Below, piece after piece: positions 5,624-13,235 of a stretch of DNA of 24,586 nucleotides (its first letter is position 1; every line of letters starts with the position of its first letter). Under the pieces are notes generated by a model, which ran no database searches, was not told the DNA's origin, and was given only the letters and a program-made list of their open reading frames with translations. The stretch is from positions 1-24,586 of the forward strand of contig DAOUMA010000014.1 of NCBI GenBank assembly GCA_034414555.1, read 5' to 3'. Position numbers and translations under genes: made by a program. This DNA comes from CG2-30-46-19 sp034414555. Its GTDB lineage: Bacteria; Chloroflexota; Dehalococcoidia; GIF9; AB-539-J10.

Positions 5624-6865
5624 TCACTTCCTTTCCAAAATACCGCAAACACCCATTCCACCCCCACCACAAATAGCCTCAAGTCCGTATCTTACATTCC
5701 GCCTTCGCATCTCGTAGAGCAGCGTGGTTAAGATTCTAGTACCAGTACAACCTAGTGGATGACCAATAGCAATACAAGAACCATTAACATTCACCCTATC
5801 ACGGTCCTTTTCAGTTATTCCCAGCTCAGCAAAATTCGCCAACACTTGAGCCGCAAATGCTTCATGCAACTCAATAAGGTCAATTTGTTCCAGAGCAAGC
5901 CCTGCTTTTTGTAACGCTTCATTTACCGCGGTAGGAACTGCTTTCCAGGTATAGCGGGGGTCAGCACCACTAAAGGCAAACGATTTAAGATAAGCCATTG
6001 GCGCCACATCAATCTGTCGAGCCTTCTCTGCTGACATCGCCACACACGCTGCAGCACCATCATTTTCACCAGAGGAATTACCGGCAGTACAAACACCATT
6101 TAAAACTGCTGTTAACCCAGAAAGCGCTTCCAGGCTGGTATCAGCACGGGGATGCTCATCTCTAGCAAACAATACTGGCTCGCCTTTACGTTGTGGGACT
6201 GGTACAGGAATGATTTCGTCGTTAAATCTCCCCGATTTCATAGCGGCGCACGCCCTTTGATTGCTTAATAAAGCCCACTTATCCACATCCTCTCTACTGA
6301 TACCGTATTGCTTAGCTGCTGTTTCAGCCCAGGACATCATTGTAGGCAAAACGCCAAATCTCTCCTGTGGTTGAGACATCACCCTGCCACGTTGCATTCT
6401 GTCGTACAGCGGTATCCCCCACATTAAGGTGTGTCCATGACCCTTAGGCATATCACCGGTTCCCCCCAATCCCCACCTCATATCGCCTGTTATGTAAAAT
6501 TCAGCCGTGCTCATGCTCTCCACACCCCCAGCGACCACAATATCGGCATTGCCACTTTGAATTGCCATCGCAGCCAGACAAACGGCATCAAAGCCACCAC
6601 AGCAACGACGATCAACGGTAAATGCCGGCACCTCCACCGGCCAGCCAGCTTTAAGCAGTGACATCCGCGCAATATTTACATATTCACCACTCTGGTAATT
6701 CTGCGCCATGATTACTTCGTCAACCAAGTTCGGAGCTATATTAGCCCTCTTCACCACTTCGTTGAGAACCAGAGCAGCTAAATCATATGCCGGAATAGTT
6801 CGTAAAGAACCACCGAGATTACCCACAGGTGTCCGCACAACACTGGCTATAATTACTTCCTTCAC
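5624..6865 (-). CDS. Thiolase (acetyl-CoA acetyltransferase family)
   Basis: Thiolases condense two acyl-CoA molecules or cleave 3-ketoacyl-CoA. This 413-residue protein has the family architecture: nucleophile Cys88 in VDRRCCGGFDAV, GNSSGENDGAAA near 263-274, His334 in ELHEAFAAQ, His369 in GHPLGCTGTR, and the second catalytic cysteine Cys399 in CGGGGMG. Two details differ from the textbook form: the nucleophile loop is DRRCCGG where NRxCxSG is usual, and HEAFA replaces NEAFA, a variant also seen in the trifunctional-protein beta subunit. The start is GTG at 6865. It could serve in acetoacetyl-CoA formation or in beta-oxidation; no partner dehydrogenase or hydratase is in view, so direction and chain length are unknown. 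It converges tail-to-tail with rnhA. Confidence 0.92.
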   Translation of the reverse strand: MKEVIIASVVRTPVGNLGGSLRTIPAYDLAALVLNEVVKRANIAPNLVDEVIMAQNYQSGEYVNIARMSLLKAGWPVEVPAFTVDRRCCGGFDAVCLAAMAIQSGNADIVVAGGVESMSTAEFYITGDMRWGLGGTGDMPKGHGHTLMWGIPLYDRMQRGRVMSQPQERFGVLPTMMSWAETAAKQYGISREDVDKWALLSNQRACAAMKSGRFNDEIIPVPVPQRKGEPVLFARDEHPRADTSLEALSGLTAVLNGVCTAGNSSGENDGAAACVAMSAEKARQIDVAPMAYLKSFAFSGADPRYTWKAVPTAVNEALQKAGLALEQIDLIELHEAFAAQVLANFAELGITEKDRDRVNVNGSCIAIGHPLGCTGTRILTTLLYEMRRRNVRYGLEAICGGGGMGVCGILERK

Positions 6866-6949
6866 TTCTAACTCAAATGGTTGATTAATTTACCAGAAGT
6901 GTAGCACATCTCCTTCAATAGCTCCAGGCACAGAGAGTCACTGAGCGGA

Positions 6950-6978
6950 TTGACAAAGGCTTTCTTCGATGGTATGGT
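6950..6978 (+). promoter_or_regulatory. Promoter of the padR-type operon
   Basis: A perfect -35 TTGACA (6950-6955), a 17-base spacer and TATGGT (6973-6978) lie 35 bases before the ATG of the PadR gene. A GAGG motif about 9 bases before the ATG can act as ribosome site. Confidence 0.6.
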
Positions 6979-7012
6979 AAATACTTAAGGATTATGGAAA
7001 CGAGGCATAACA

Positions 7013-7348
7013 ATGGATTATAAACGTGAGTTACTTAAAGGTAACACTGAGTGCTTGCTTCTTTGCCTAATCAGTTCTCAACCTATGTACGGCTACGAGA
7101 TAATAAAAGAACTGAATAGACGTAGCAACGGCTATTTCCGGTTCAAGGAAGGAACTCTTTACCCAGCATTACACCGCCTGGAGAAAGGAAAGCTTGTCAA
7201 TGGTGAATGGGAAAAGTCACCCGCCGGACAAGAAAGGCGCTATTATCAGATAACAGAAAGGGGGCGCCAAGCCTTATCCCAGAAATTGAGCTTATGGGAG
7301 GATTTCTCTGCCGCGATTAAAGCAGTTATACAAGCCGAAACAAGCTAG
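7013..7348 (+). CDS. PadR family transcriptional regulator
   Basis: This 111-residue winged-helix protein binds DNA as a dimer, usually repressing its own operon. The N-terminal helices (KGNTECLLLCLISSQPMYGYE) and recognition helix with the family hallmark KEGTLYPALHRLEKGKL are followed by the wing (SPAGQERRYYQITERGRQAL). The C-terminus (about 90-111) is a short single helix, which places it in the small PadR subfamily. It is separated by 6 bases from a HAAS-domain membrane protein, a standard pairing in which the regulator controls the membrane partner. Its promoter at 6950-6978 is probably autoregulated, although I see no obvious operator palindrome. Confidence 0.93.
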   Translation: MDYKRELLKGNTECLLLCLISSQPMYGYEIIKELNRRSNGYFRFKEGTLYPALHRLEKGKLVNGEWEKSPAGQERRYYQITERGRQALSQKLSLWEDFSAAIKAVIQAETS

Positions 7349-7354
7349 TACACC

Positions 7355-8245
7355 ATGACAAACAAATTAGCCAATTACCTGGAGAACCTCAAAAACTATC
7401 TGAGGATCGATTCTGCGGCTAAAGACGAGACCATCCGAGAAATTTCTACTCACCTTGAAGATTCAAGCCAAGAGCTCAAAGAAGGCGGGCTTAACGAAGA
7501 AGAGGCACTGAGAATCGCCACATTGAAATTCGGCTCGGTTCAATCGATAGCGCAAGAAATATGTGAAATACATAACCAGGGAAGTTGGTGGGAGGCTTTT
7601 TTTGCAGCCTTGCCACATTTTTTAGTAGCCACGCTCCTTGTTTCCTACTACTGGCAAAACACTATTTGCCTGTTACTGGTATTAATAGCAACAACCTGTG
7701 TGGTGATTTATGGTTGGCGGCATAACCAGCCAGTATGGCTCTTCCCGTGGTTGGGATACTATCTACTGCCAGTAATCGTTACTGGTATTCTCTTAATCTA
7801 TTTGCCTCTAGGATGGACCTGGTTAGCGGCACTGGTATATATCCCATTAGCTTTATTTATCGTTGCTTATATAGTAAGACAAACAACAAATCGGGACTGG
7901 CTTTATACATTACTTATGCTTGTTCCCATCCTTGTAGTATTTATCTGGCTAACCTCTTCAAGCACTGGAGGTCAACTTTTACCCACTAGCGCACAGCTTC
8001 AGGAAAACACATTGTTATTAGCTGGTAGTTTCATCATTTTGGCTTTGGCAACCATTGCTTTCATCAGGGCAAAACAACGCTGGCATAAAGCAGTCGCTTT
8101 GCTGATTTCGGCGAGCCTGATATTATTTTCGTTAGCTCTGGAAAATCGCGCAAACATCGGCCTAGGTGCCGGGACTATTTTGATTCTTTCCCTTCTTATC
8201 TTAGTCACACCAGCATGGGTGCAATTGAAACCCCAGCCACGCTGA
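7355..8245 (+). CDS. HAAS-domain multi-pass membrane protein
   Basis: This 296-residue protein begins with a soluble helical domain (1-75) containing ETIREISTHLEDSSQEL and EEEALRIATLKFGSVQ, the pattern of the HAAS or DUF1700-like domain commonly encoded next to PadR regulators. The rest is hydrophobic, with about eight membrane segments near residues 84-98, 103-121, 134-150, 155-174, 183-199, 219-236, 245-261 and 270-288. No enzymatic or transporter motif is visible. The N-terminal domain in relatives is thought to sense or relay a signal to the PadR partner. Its gene has no independent promoter that I can see and is likely co-transcribed with padR. Function beyond signalling or envelope stress is unknown. 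Confidence 0.8.
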   Translation: MTNKLANYLENLKNYLRIDSAAKDETIREISTHLEDSSQELKEGGLNEEEALRIATLKFGSVQSIAQEICEIHNQGSWWEAFFAALPHFLVATLLVSYYWQNTICLLLVLIATTCVVIYGWRHNQPVWLFPWLGYYLLPVIVTGILLIYLPLGWTWLAALVYIPLALFIVAYIVRQTTNRDWLYTLLMLVPILVVFIWLTSSSTGGQLLPTSAQLQENTLLLAGSFIILALATIAFIRAKQRWHKAVALLISASLILFSLALENRANIGLGAGTILILSLLILVTPAWVQLKPQPR

Positions 8246-8290
8246 GTTAAGTCCCTTATTTTAGTCCTACAGGTGACCTTGCCCTAGGGG

Positions 8291-9319
8291 CTAGGCTTGT
8301 TCCCATAAACTTGTTTGTGCCTGGAGGGTTTTTGGACAAGGTAAACCTAGATGCTCGTAAGCAAGCTTAGTAACCACCCTGCCTCGAGGAGTACGCTCTA
8401 AGAATCCTAGCTGGAGAAGATAGGGTTCATAAACATCCATAATTGTATCGGCATCCTCGCTAATGGAAGCAGCGATAGTCTCTAAACCCACAGGACCACC
8501 ACCAAATTTATCAATTAGGGTGCGTAATACTTTGCAATCTACATCGTCCAGCCCTATAGAATCCACTCCCAGTTTTGAAAGTCCTTCAATAGCTATTTCC
8601 TTGGTTACCACCCCGTCAGCCATAACCTGGGCGTAGTCTCGTACTCTTTTTAATAGACGGTTGGCTACGCGGGGAGTGCCTCGAGCACGCTGAGCAATCT
8701 GTTCTATCCCTTCCTCCGTAGCAGGTATCTTCAGAAAAGCAGCAGTGCGTTTTAGAATCAGCTTTATCGCTAATTCATCATAGAAGTCAAGATGGTACGT
8801 GGCTCCAAATCTGTCACGAAGAGGAGGAGTTAGCAAGGCAAAGCGTGTTGTAGCCCCGATTAAGGTAAAGCAAGGTAGGTGCAAACGCAAGCTTCGGGCT
8901 GCCGGACCTTTACCCAAAAAAATATCAAAAACGAAATCCTCCAGCGCTGGGTAAAGCTTTTCCTCCACCAAATGGCTAAGCCGATGAATTTCATCAATAA
9001 AGAAAATGTCACCGCTCTGTAAGCTAGTAATAATAGCCGCTAAGTCCCCAGGACGTTCTATGGCTGGTCCTGAGCTTACCTTAATGTTAACTCCCATCTC
9101 AGCAGCGATAATATGTGCCAAGGTGGTTTTCCCCAATCCAGGAGGGCCACAGAACAAAACATGGTCCAGAGATTCGCCTCTTTTTTGTGCTGCTGCAATG
9201 GCTATGCTTAAATTCTGCTTAACTTCTTGTTGACCAACAAATTCATCAAGGCGCTTAGGCCGAAGGCCTAAATCAATAGGCACATCCTCAGAAACTTGCT
9301 TGCCCGAAACTACCCTCAT
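8291..9319 (-). CDS. ruvB: Holliday junction branch migration ATPase RuvB
   Basis: RuvB is the hexameric AAA+ motor that, with RuvA, drives branch migration of Holliday junctions in recombination repair. The 342-residue protein shows Walker A GPPGLGKT (58-65), Walker B IFFIDEIH (105-112), sensor 1 LIGATTR followed by TPPLRDRFG with the arginine finger, and sensor 2 RGTPRVANRLLKRVRD. The C-terminal winged helix (about 255-330) contains GGGPVGLETIAASI and GFLERTPRGR. Its ATG lies inside the rpoC stop (ATGA), so it is translationally coupled to RNA polymerase beta'. No ruvA or ruvC is adjacent, unlike the common ruvAB arrangement. The gene ends 45 bases from the convergent HAAS gene. Confidence 0.97.
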   Translation of the reverse strand: MRVVSGKQVSEDVPIDLGLRPKRLDEFVGQQEVKQNLSIAIAAAQKRGESLDHVLFCGPPGLGKTTLAHIIAAEMGVNIKVSSGPAIERPGDLAAIITSLQSGDIFFIDEIHRLSHLVEEKLYPALEDFVFDIFLGKGPAARSLRLHLPCFTLIGATTRFALLTPPLRDRFGATYHLDFYDELAIKLILKRTAAFLKIPATEEGIEQIAQRARGTPRVANRLLKRVRDYAQVMADGVVTKEIAIEGLSKLGVDSIGLDDVDCKVLRTLIDKFGGGPVGLETIAASISEDADTIMDVYEPYLLQLGFLERTPRGRVVTKLAYEHLGLPCPKTLQAQTSLWEQA

Positions 9320-12300
9320 GCTTCATTTCCCTCCTCACCGGATGAAGCCTCAGTGTCTAGTTGCAAGCCACCCATACTTTCTTGGTCATTTAACACACCA
9401 GCCGGGATAACCCTACCAAGAATAACGTTTTCCTTTAATCCATAAAGCCTATCTATCTTGCCTTCTATCGCGGCATTGCGAAGGACATGATCCGTTTCCT
9501 GGAAAGAAGCAGCAGATAACCAGCTCTCTTTATGCAAGCTAACTCTGGTTATTCCCAAAAGAACTGCCTCTGCTATCGCTGGCTCACCACCCTCAGCCAG
9601 TACTTTCGCATTCACTTCTTCATAATCAAATCGGTCAATCAATTCCTCGGGCAACAGCTCTGTATCTCCAGTAGAAATAACCCTGACTTTGCTCAACATC
9701 TGACGGGCAATGACCGCAATGTGCTTATCATGTATGTTCACACCTTGAGAGCGATACACTTTTTGTACCTCATTTATTAGATAATGCTGGACTGCTTCCT
9801 TGCCCATAACTCGCAAGACGCTGTGGGGGTCGACGGTTCCCTCGGTAAGCTGTTCACCTGCTTTCACTTCGTCACCAGATTTAATGAGCACACGTAAATC
9901 ATGTGGCACAAAATACTCCTTTTCTTCTTTCTCTCCATGCCTGATGTAAAGACGATCATCCTCAATTACAACTTGCCCTGCCGTCTTTGCTACTATAGCC
10001 TCTGATTTCACTGCAGGCAATTCTTCTTCAGCTTCACTCGAGGATACCTCAGGATGAAAGAGAGTAGTGCCAGCACCAATCAACTGTCCATCTTCAACAG
10101 CTAATTTTGCCTCTGGTGGGAATAGATACTCGTCCTGATAAAACTCTGAACTGACTACTTTAATCAGGTCCCCTTCTCCACTGGCAACTACTTCAGCCAT
10201 GCCATCGATTTCAGAAACGATAGCACAACGCTTTGGCGTCCTCGCCTCAAGAAGTTCTTCCACACGAGGCAAACCACTGGTGATATCAACACCCACCACA
10301 CCTCCAGTATGGAAAGTTCGCAGGGTAAGCTGGGTACCTGGTTCACCAATGCTTTGAGCAGCAATAATGCCGACAGCTGTGTTAAGCTGCACCAGCTTTC
10401 TTTTCGCTAAGTCTCTACCGTAGCACCTTCGACAAACACCGAACCGCGAATGACAACTAAGAGGAGACCTTGCATATACCTGAGTAATGTCAGCCTCAAT
10501 GATCTCCCTAGCTTTTTCTTCATCAATTTCCTCATTGCGATCGACGATAACCTTCCCTGTACCAGGCTCAACGACCTTATTTGCAGCAAGATAACCAATA
10601 ATCCGTTCGTTAAATGGAGGCAGGTATTCTTCTTCAACTCCTTTTGATATCCAGACTCCTTCAGTAGTACCACAATCTTCTTCAGTTATAATGACATCCT
10701 GGGCAACATCCACAAGACGTCTAGTGAGATAACCACTGTCTGATGTTCTCAAGGCAGTATCTGCTAATCCTTTACGAGCACCATGAGTGGAAATAAAGTA
10801 CTCCATAGGTGATAAGCCATGACGAAAACTGGACTTAATGGGAAATTCTATTATCCTCCCTGACGGGTCAGCCATTAACCCACGCATCCCTACCATCTGT
10901 GTTATCTGAGAGATATTTCCCCTGGCTCCTGAGGCAGCCATCATATAGATCCCCCCAAAAGATTCCAGGGATTGCGCTACACTATCAGTAATTTCATAAG
11001 TAGTTTTCATCCATGTCTGAACAGCATTCTCATAACGCTCCTCCTCAGTAATCAATCCTTGATTAAATTGTTCCTCCACAACACTAATTTGCTGCTCAGC
11101 CTCCTCAAGAAGCTTGCTCTTGTTAGCAGGTTCATTAATATCATCCATTGCAATAGAAATACCTGACTTCGTAATGTAGTCAAACCCCAATTGTTTGAGG
11201 TCATCAAGAATAGGAGCCGTAGCCGCCTCACCCAATAAGCGAATACAATCAGATACCAATGATTTTAAGGATGCCTTGTCCATTACCTTATCATAGGCAC
11301 GAAGCTCTGGAGGCAAAATATCGTTAAATAAAATTCGCCCCACAGTGGTCTCCATTTTCCCTGAGCGCTCATCTTGTACTGTAATCTGGGCACCAAGCTC
11401 AATAAAACCTAACTCATAAGCAAGCCTAGCTTCCTCAAGATTACTGAATACTTTCCCCGTTCCTTTAGCTCTAGGCTTAACCGTAGTGAGATAATAGCAC
11501 CCGAGGACTATATCTAAACTAGGCACGACTATTGGCTCACCGCAACTTGGCAGCAGCATATTACTAGTACTAAGCATAAGTTTCCTGGCTTCCTCGACCG
11601 CTAATTTGGATAGAGGAATATGGACTGCCATTTGGTCACCATCAAAATCAGCGTTGAAGGCAGCGCAAACCAAAGGGTGAATTTGGATAGCATCACCATC
11701 AATTAACACCGGTTCGAAAGCTTGAACGCTCAACCGGTGTAGTGTAGGTGCACGATTGAGTAACACTGGACGTTCTTTGACTACTTCGTTGAGTAAATCC
11801 CAAATTTCGGGACCACCATTTTCTACCAGGGTCCGAGCAATCTTTAAGTTATTAGCATAGCCCATCTCGATAAGCTTATGCATCACGAAAGGTTTAAATA
11901 GCTCTAAAGCCATGCGCCTTGGCAACCCGCATTGGTGAAGCTTGAGATTCGGACCAACAACAATTACTGAACGTCCACTATAATCCACCCTCTTTCCCAA
12001 AAGATTTTGACGAAACCGACCCTGCTTCCCTTTCAGCATAGCCGATAAAGATTTCAGTACATGCTTGGTTCCAGTAGTGACCGGACGCCCCCTCCTTCCA
12101 TTATCAATAAGAGCATCAACAGCTTCCTGTAGCATTCGCTTTTCGTTACGGATAATAACCTCTGGTGCACCTAATGCTATGAGACGACGGAGACGATTAT
12201 TGCGATTGATGATGCGCCGATAAAGATCGTTAACATCACTGATAACAAAGCGCCCACCATCCAGTTGAACTACAGGACGAAGTGCCGGAGGCAGTACCGG

Positions 12301-13215
12301 AAGTACAGTTAAAATCATCCATTCAGGTTTATTCCCACTAAGTTTAAAGTCTTCCACTAGCTGTAGCTGCTTGCTTAACTTCCTACGGTTTTGCCCGGAG
12401 GCATTCTGCAATTCCTCAAGAAGTTCCCCATGCAAACTATCAATATCAATCCCTCTCAGTATCTCTAAGATAGCTTCAGCGCCGGTGCCAATTCGTAGAA
12501 TATCACCATATTTATCCTCAAGTTCCTGATATTCTTCCTCGGTGAGTATTTCGCATCGCTTCAGACTTTTTACTTCATCCCTCCTCGCTTTCCATTCCTC
12601 TTCAATCTCTACCTTACTTTCCTCAAATTTGGCCCTTAGCTGATTTATCTTTTCAATTATGTCTTCGTCTTGGGGAGTAGCCTCCAATTTGGCTTGTAAC
12701 TTCTCAACCTGCTTGTTCACCTTTTTTTCTTGCTCGGCTATTCGCCGATCTTTATCTTCATCAATCTGTTCACTCTTCTTCTGACGAGCTTCTTTATCAA
12801 CGGAAATAACGATATATCGAGCAAAGTAGATAACTCCTTCCAAGTTTCGAGGCGAGACATCAAGGAGAAGACTGATCGGGCTGGGCACAAGCTTCGTAAA
12901 CCAGATATGGGCAACCGGTGCCGCTAATTCGATATGTCCCATGCGTTCCCTTCGCATACTAGAAGGACCAACCTCAACACCGCATTTCTCACAGACGACA
13001 CCTTTGTAACGTATCTTCTTGTACCGCCCACAATGACATTCGTAGTCTTTGACAGGACCAAAAATCTTTTCACAAAATAAGCCGTCCCTTTCCGGCTTCA
13101 AAGTGCGGTAATTTATGGTCTCCGCCTTAGTTACTTCGCCATGAGACCAACTCCCGATCTGTTCTGGCGAGGCGAGGCTTATCCTAATGGCATCAAAATC
13201 ATCAAAATCAGACAT
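9316..13215 (-). CDS. rpoC: RNA polymerase beta' subunit
   Basis: The beta' subunit forms half of the RNA polymerase active centre. The 1299-residue protein has the N-terminal zinc ribbon (Cys60, 62, 75, 78), the catalytic NADFDGDQMA at 521-530 whose three Asp hold magnesium, the trigger-loop region (ARKGLADTALRTSDSGYLTR), and a second zinc site in CHSRFGVCRRC together with the Cys in EEDCGTTEG. Between the zipper and clamp, residues about 140-240 form a strongly charged, coiled-coil-like insert (KKVNKQVEKLQAKLEA and similar), longer than in the E. coli protein. The ATG at 13215 is 20 bases past the rpoB stop with a GAGGTG ribosome site in between. Length is complete for a type without the large domain inserts. 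Confidence 0.98.
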   Translation of the reverse strand: MSDFDDFDAIRISLASPEQIGSWSHGEVTKAETINYRTLKPERDGLFCEKIFGPVKDYECHCGRYKKIRYKGVVCEKCGVEVGPSSMRRERMGHIELAAPVAHIWFTKLVPSPISLLLDVSPRNLEGVIYFARYIVISVDKEARQKKSEQIDEDKDRRIAEQEKKVNKQVEKLQAKLEATPQDEDIIEKINQLRAKFEESKVEIEEEWKARRDEVKSLKRCEILTEEEYQELEDKYGDILRIGTGAEAILEILRGIDIDSLHGELLEELQNASGQNRRKLSKQLQLVEDFKLSGNKPEWMILTVLPVLPPALRPVVQLDGGRFVISDVNDLYRRIINRNNRLRRLIALGAPEVIIRNEKRMLQEAVDALIDNGRRGRPVTTGTKHVLKSLSAMLKGKQGRFRQNLLGKRVDYSGRSVIVVGPNLKLHQCGLPRRMALELFKPFVMHKLIEMGYANNLKIARTLVENGGPEIWDLLNEVVKERPVLLNRAPTLHRLSVQAFEPVLIDGDAIQIHPLVCAAFNADFDGDQMAVHIPLSKLAVEEARKLMLSTSNMLLPSCGEPIVVPSLDIVLGCYYLTTVKPRAKGTGKVFSNLEEARLAYELGFIELGAQITVQDERSGKMETTVGRILFNDILPPELRAYDKVMDKASLKSLVSDCIRLLGEAATAPILDDLKQLGFDYITKSGISIAMDDINEPANKSKLLEEAEQQISVVEEQFNQGLITEEERYENAVQTWMKTTYEITDSVAQSLESFGGIYMMAASGARGNISQITQMVGMRGLMADPSGRIIEFPIKSSFRHGLSPMEYFISTHGARKGLADTALRTSDSGYLTRRLVDVAQDVIITEEDCGTTEGVWISKGVEEEYLPPFNERIIGYLAANKVVEPGTGKVIVDRNEEIDEEKAREIIEADITQVYARSPLSCHSRFGVCRRCYGRDLAKRKLVQLNTAVGIIAAQSIGEPGTQLTLRTFHTGGVVGVDITSGLPRVEELLEARTPKRCAIVSEIDGMAEVVASGEGDLIKVVSSEFYQDEYLFPPEAKLAVEDGQLIGAGTTLFHPEVSSSEAEEELPAVKSEAIVAKTAGQVVIEDDRLYIRHGEKEEKEYFVPHDLRVLIKSGDEVKAGEQLTEGTVDPHSVLRVMGKEAVQHYLINEVQKVYRSQGVNIHDKHIAVIARQMLSKVRVISTGDTELLPEELIDRFDYEEVNAKVLAEGGEPAIAEAVLLGITRVSLHKESWLSAASFQETDHVLRNAAIEGKIDRLYGLKENVILGRVIPAGVLNDQESMGGLQLDTEASSGEEGNEA

Positions 13216-13235
13216 TTTCTGTTACACCTCGATCC

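Noticed and set aside
8281..8296. Hairpin GCCCTAGGGGCTAGGC as terminator of ruvB
   Set aside because: Short, needs a bulge, overlaps the stop codon and lacks a U-tract.
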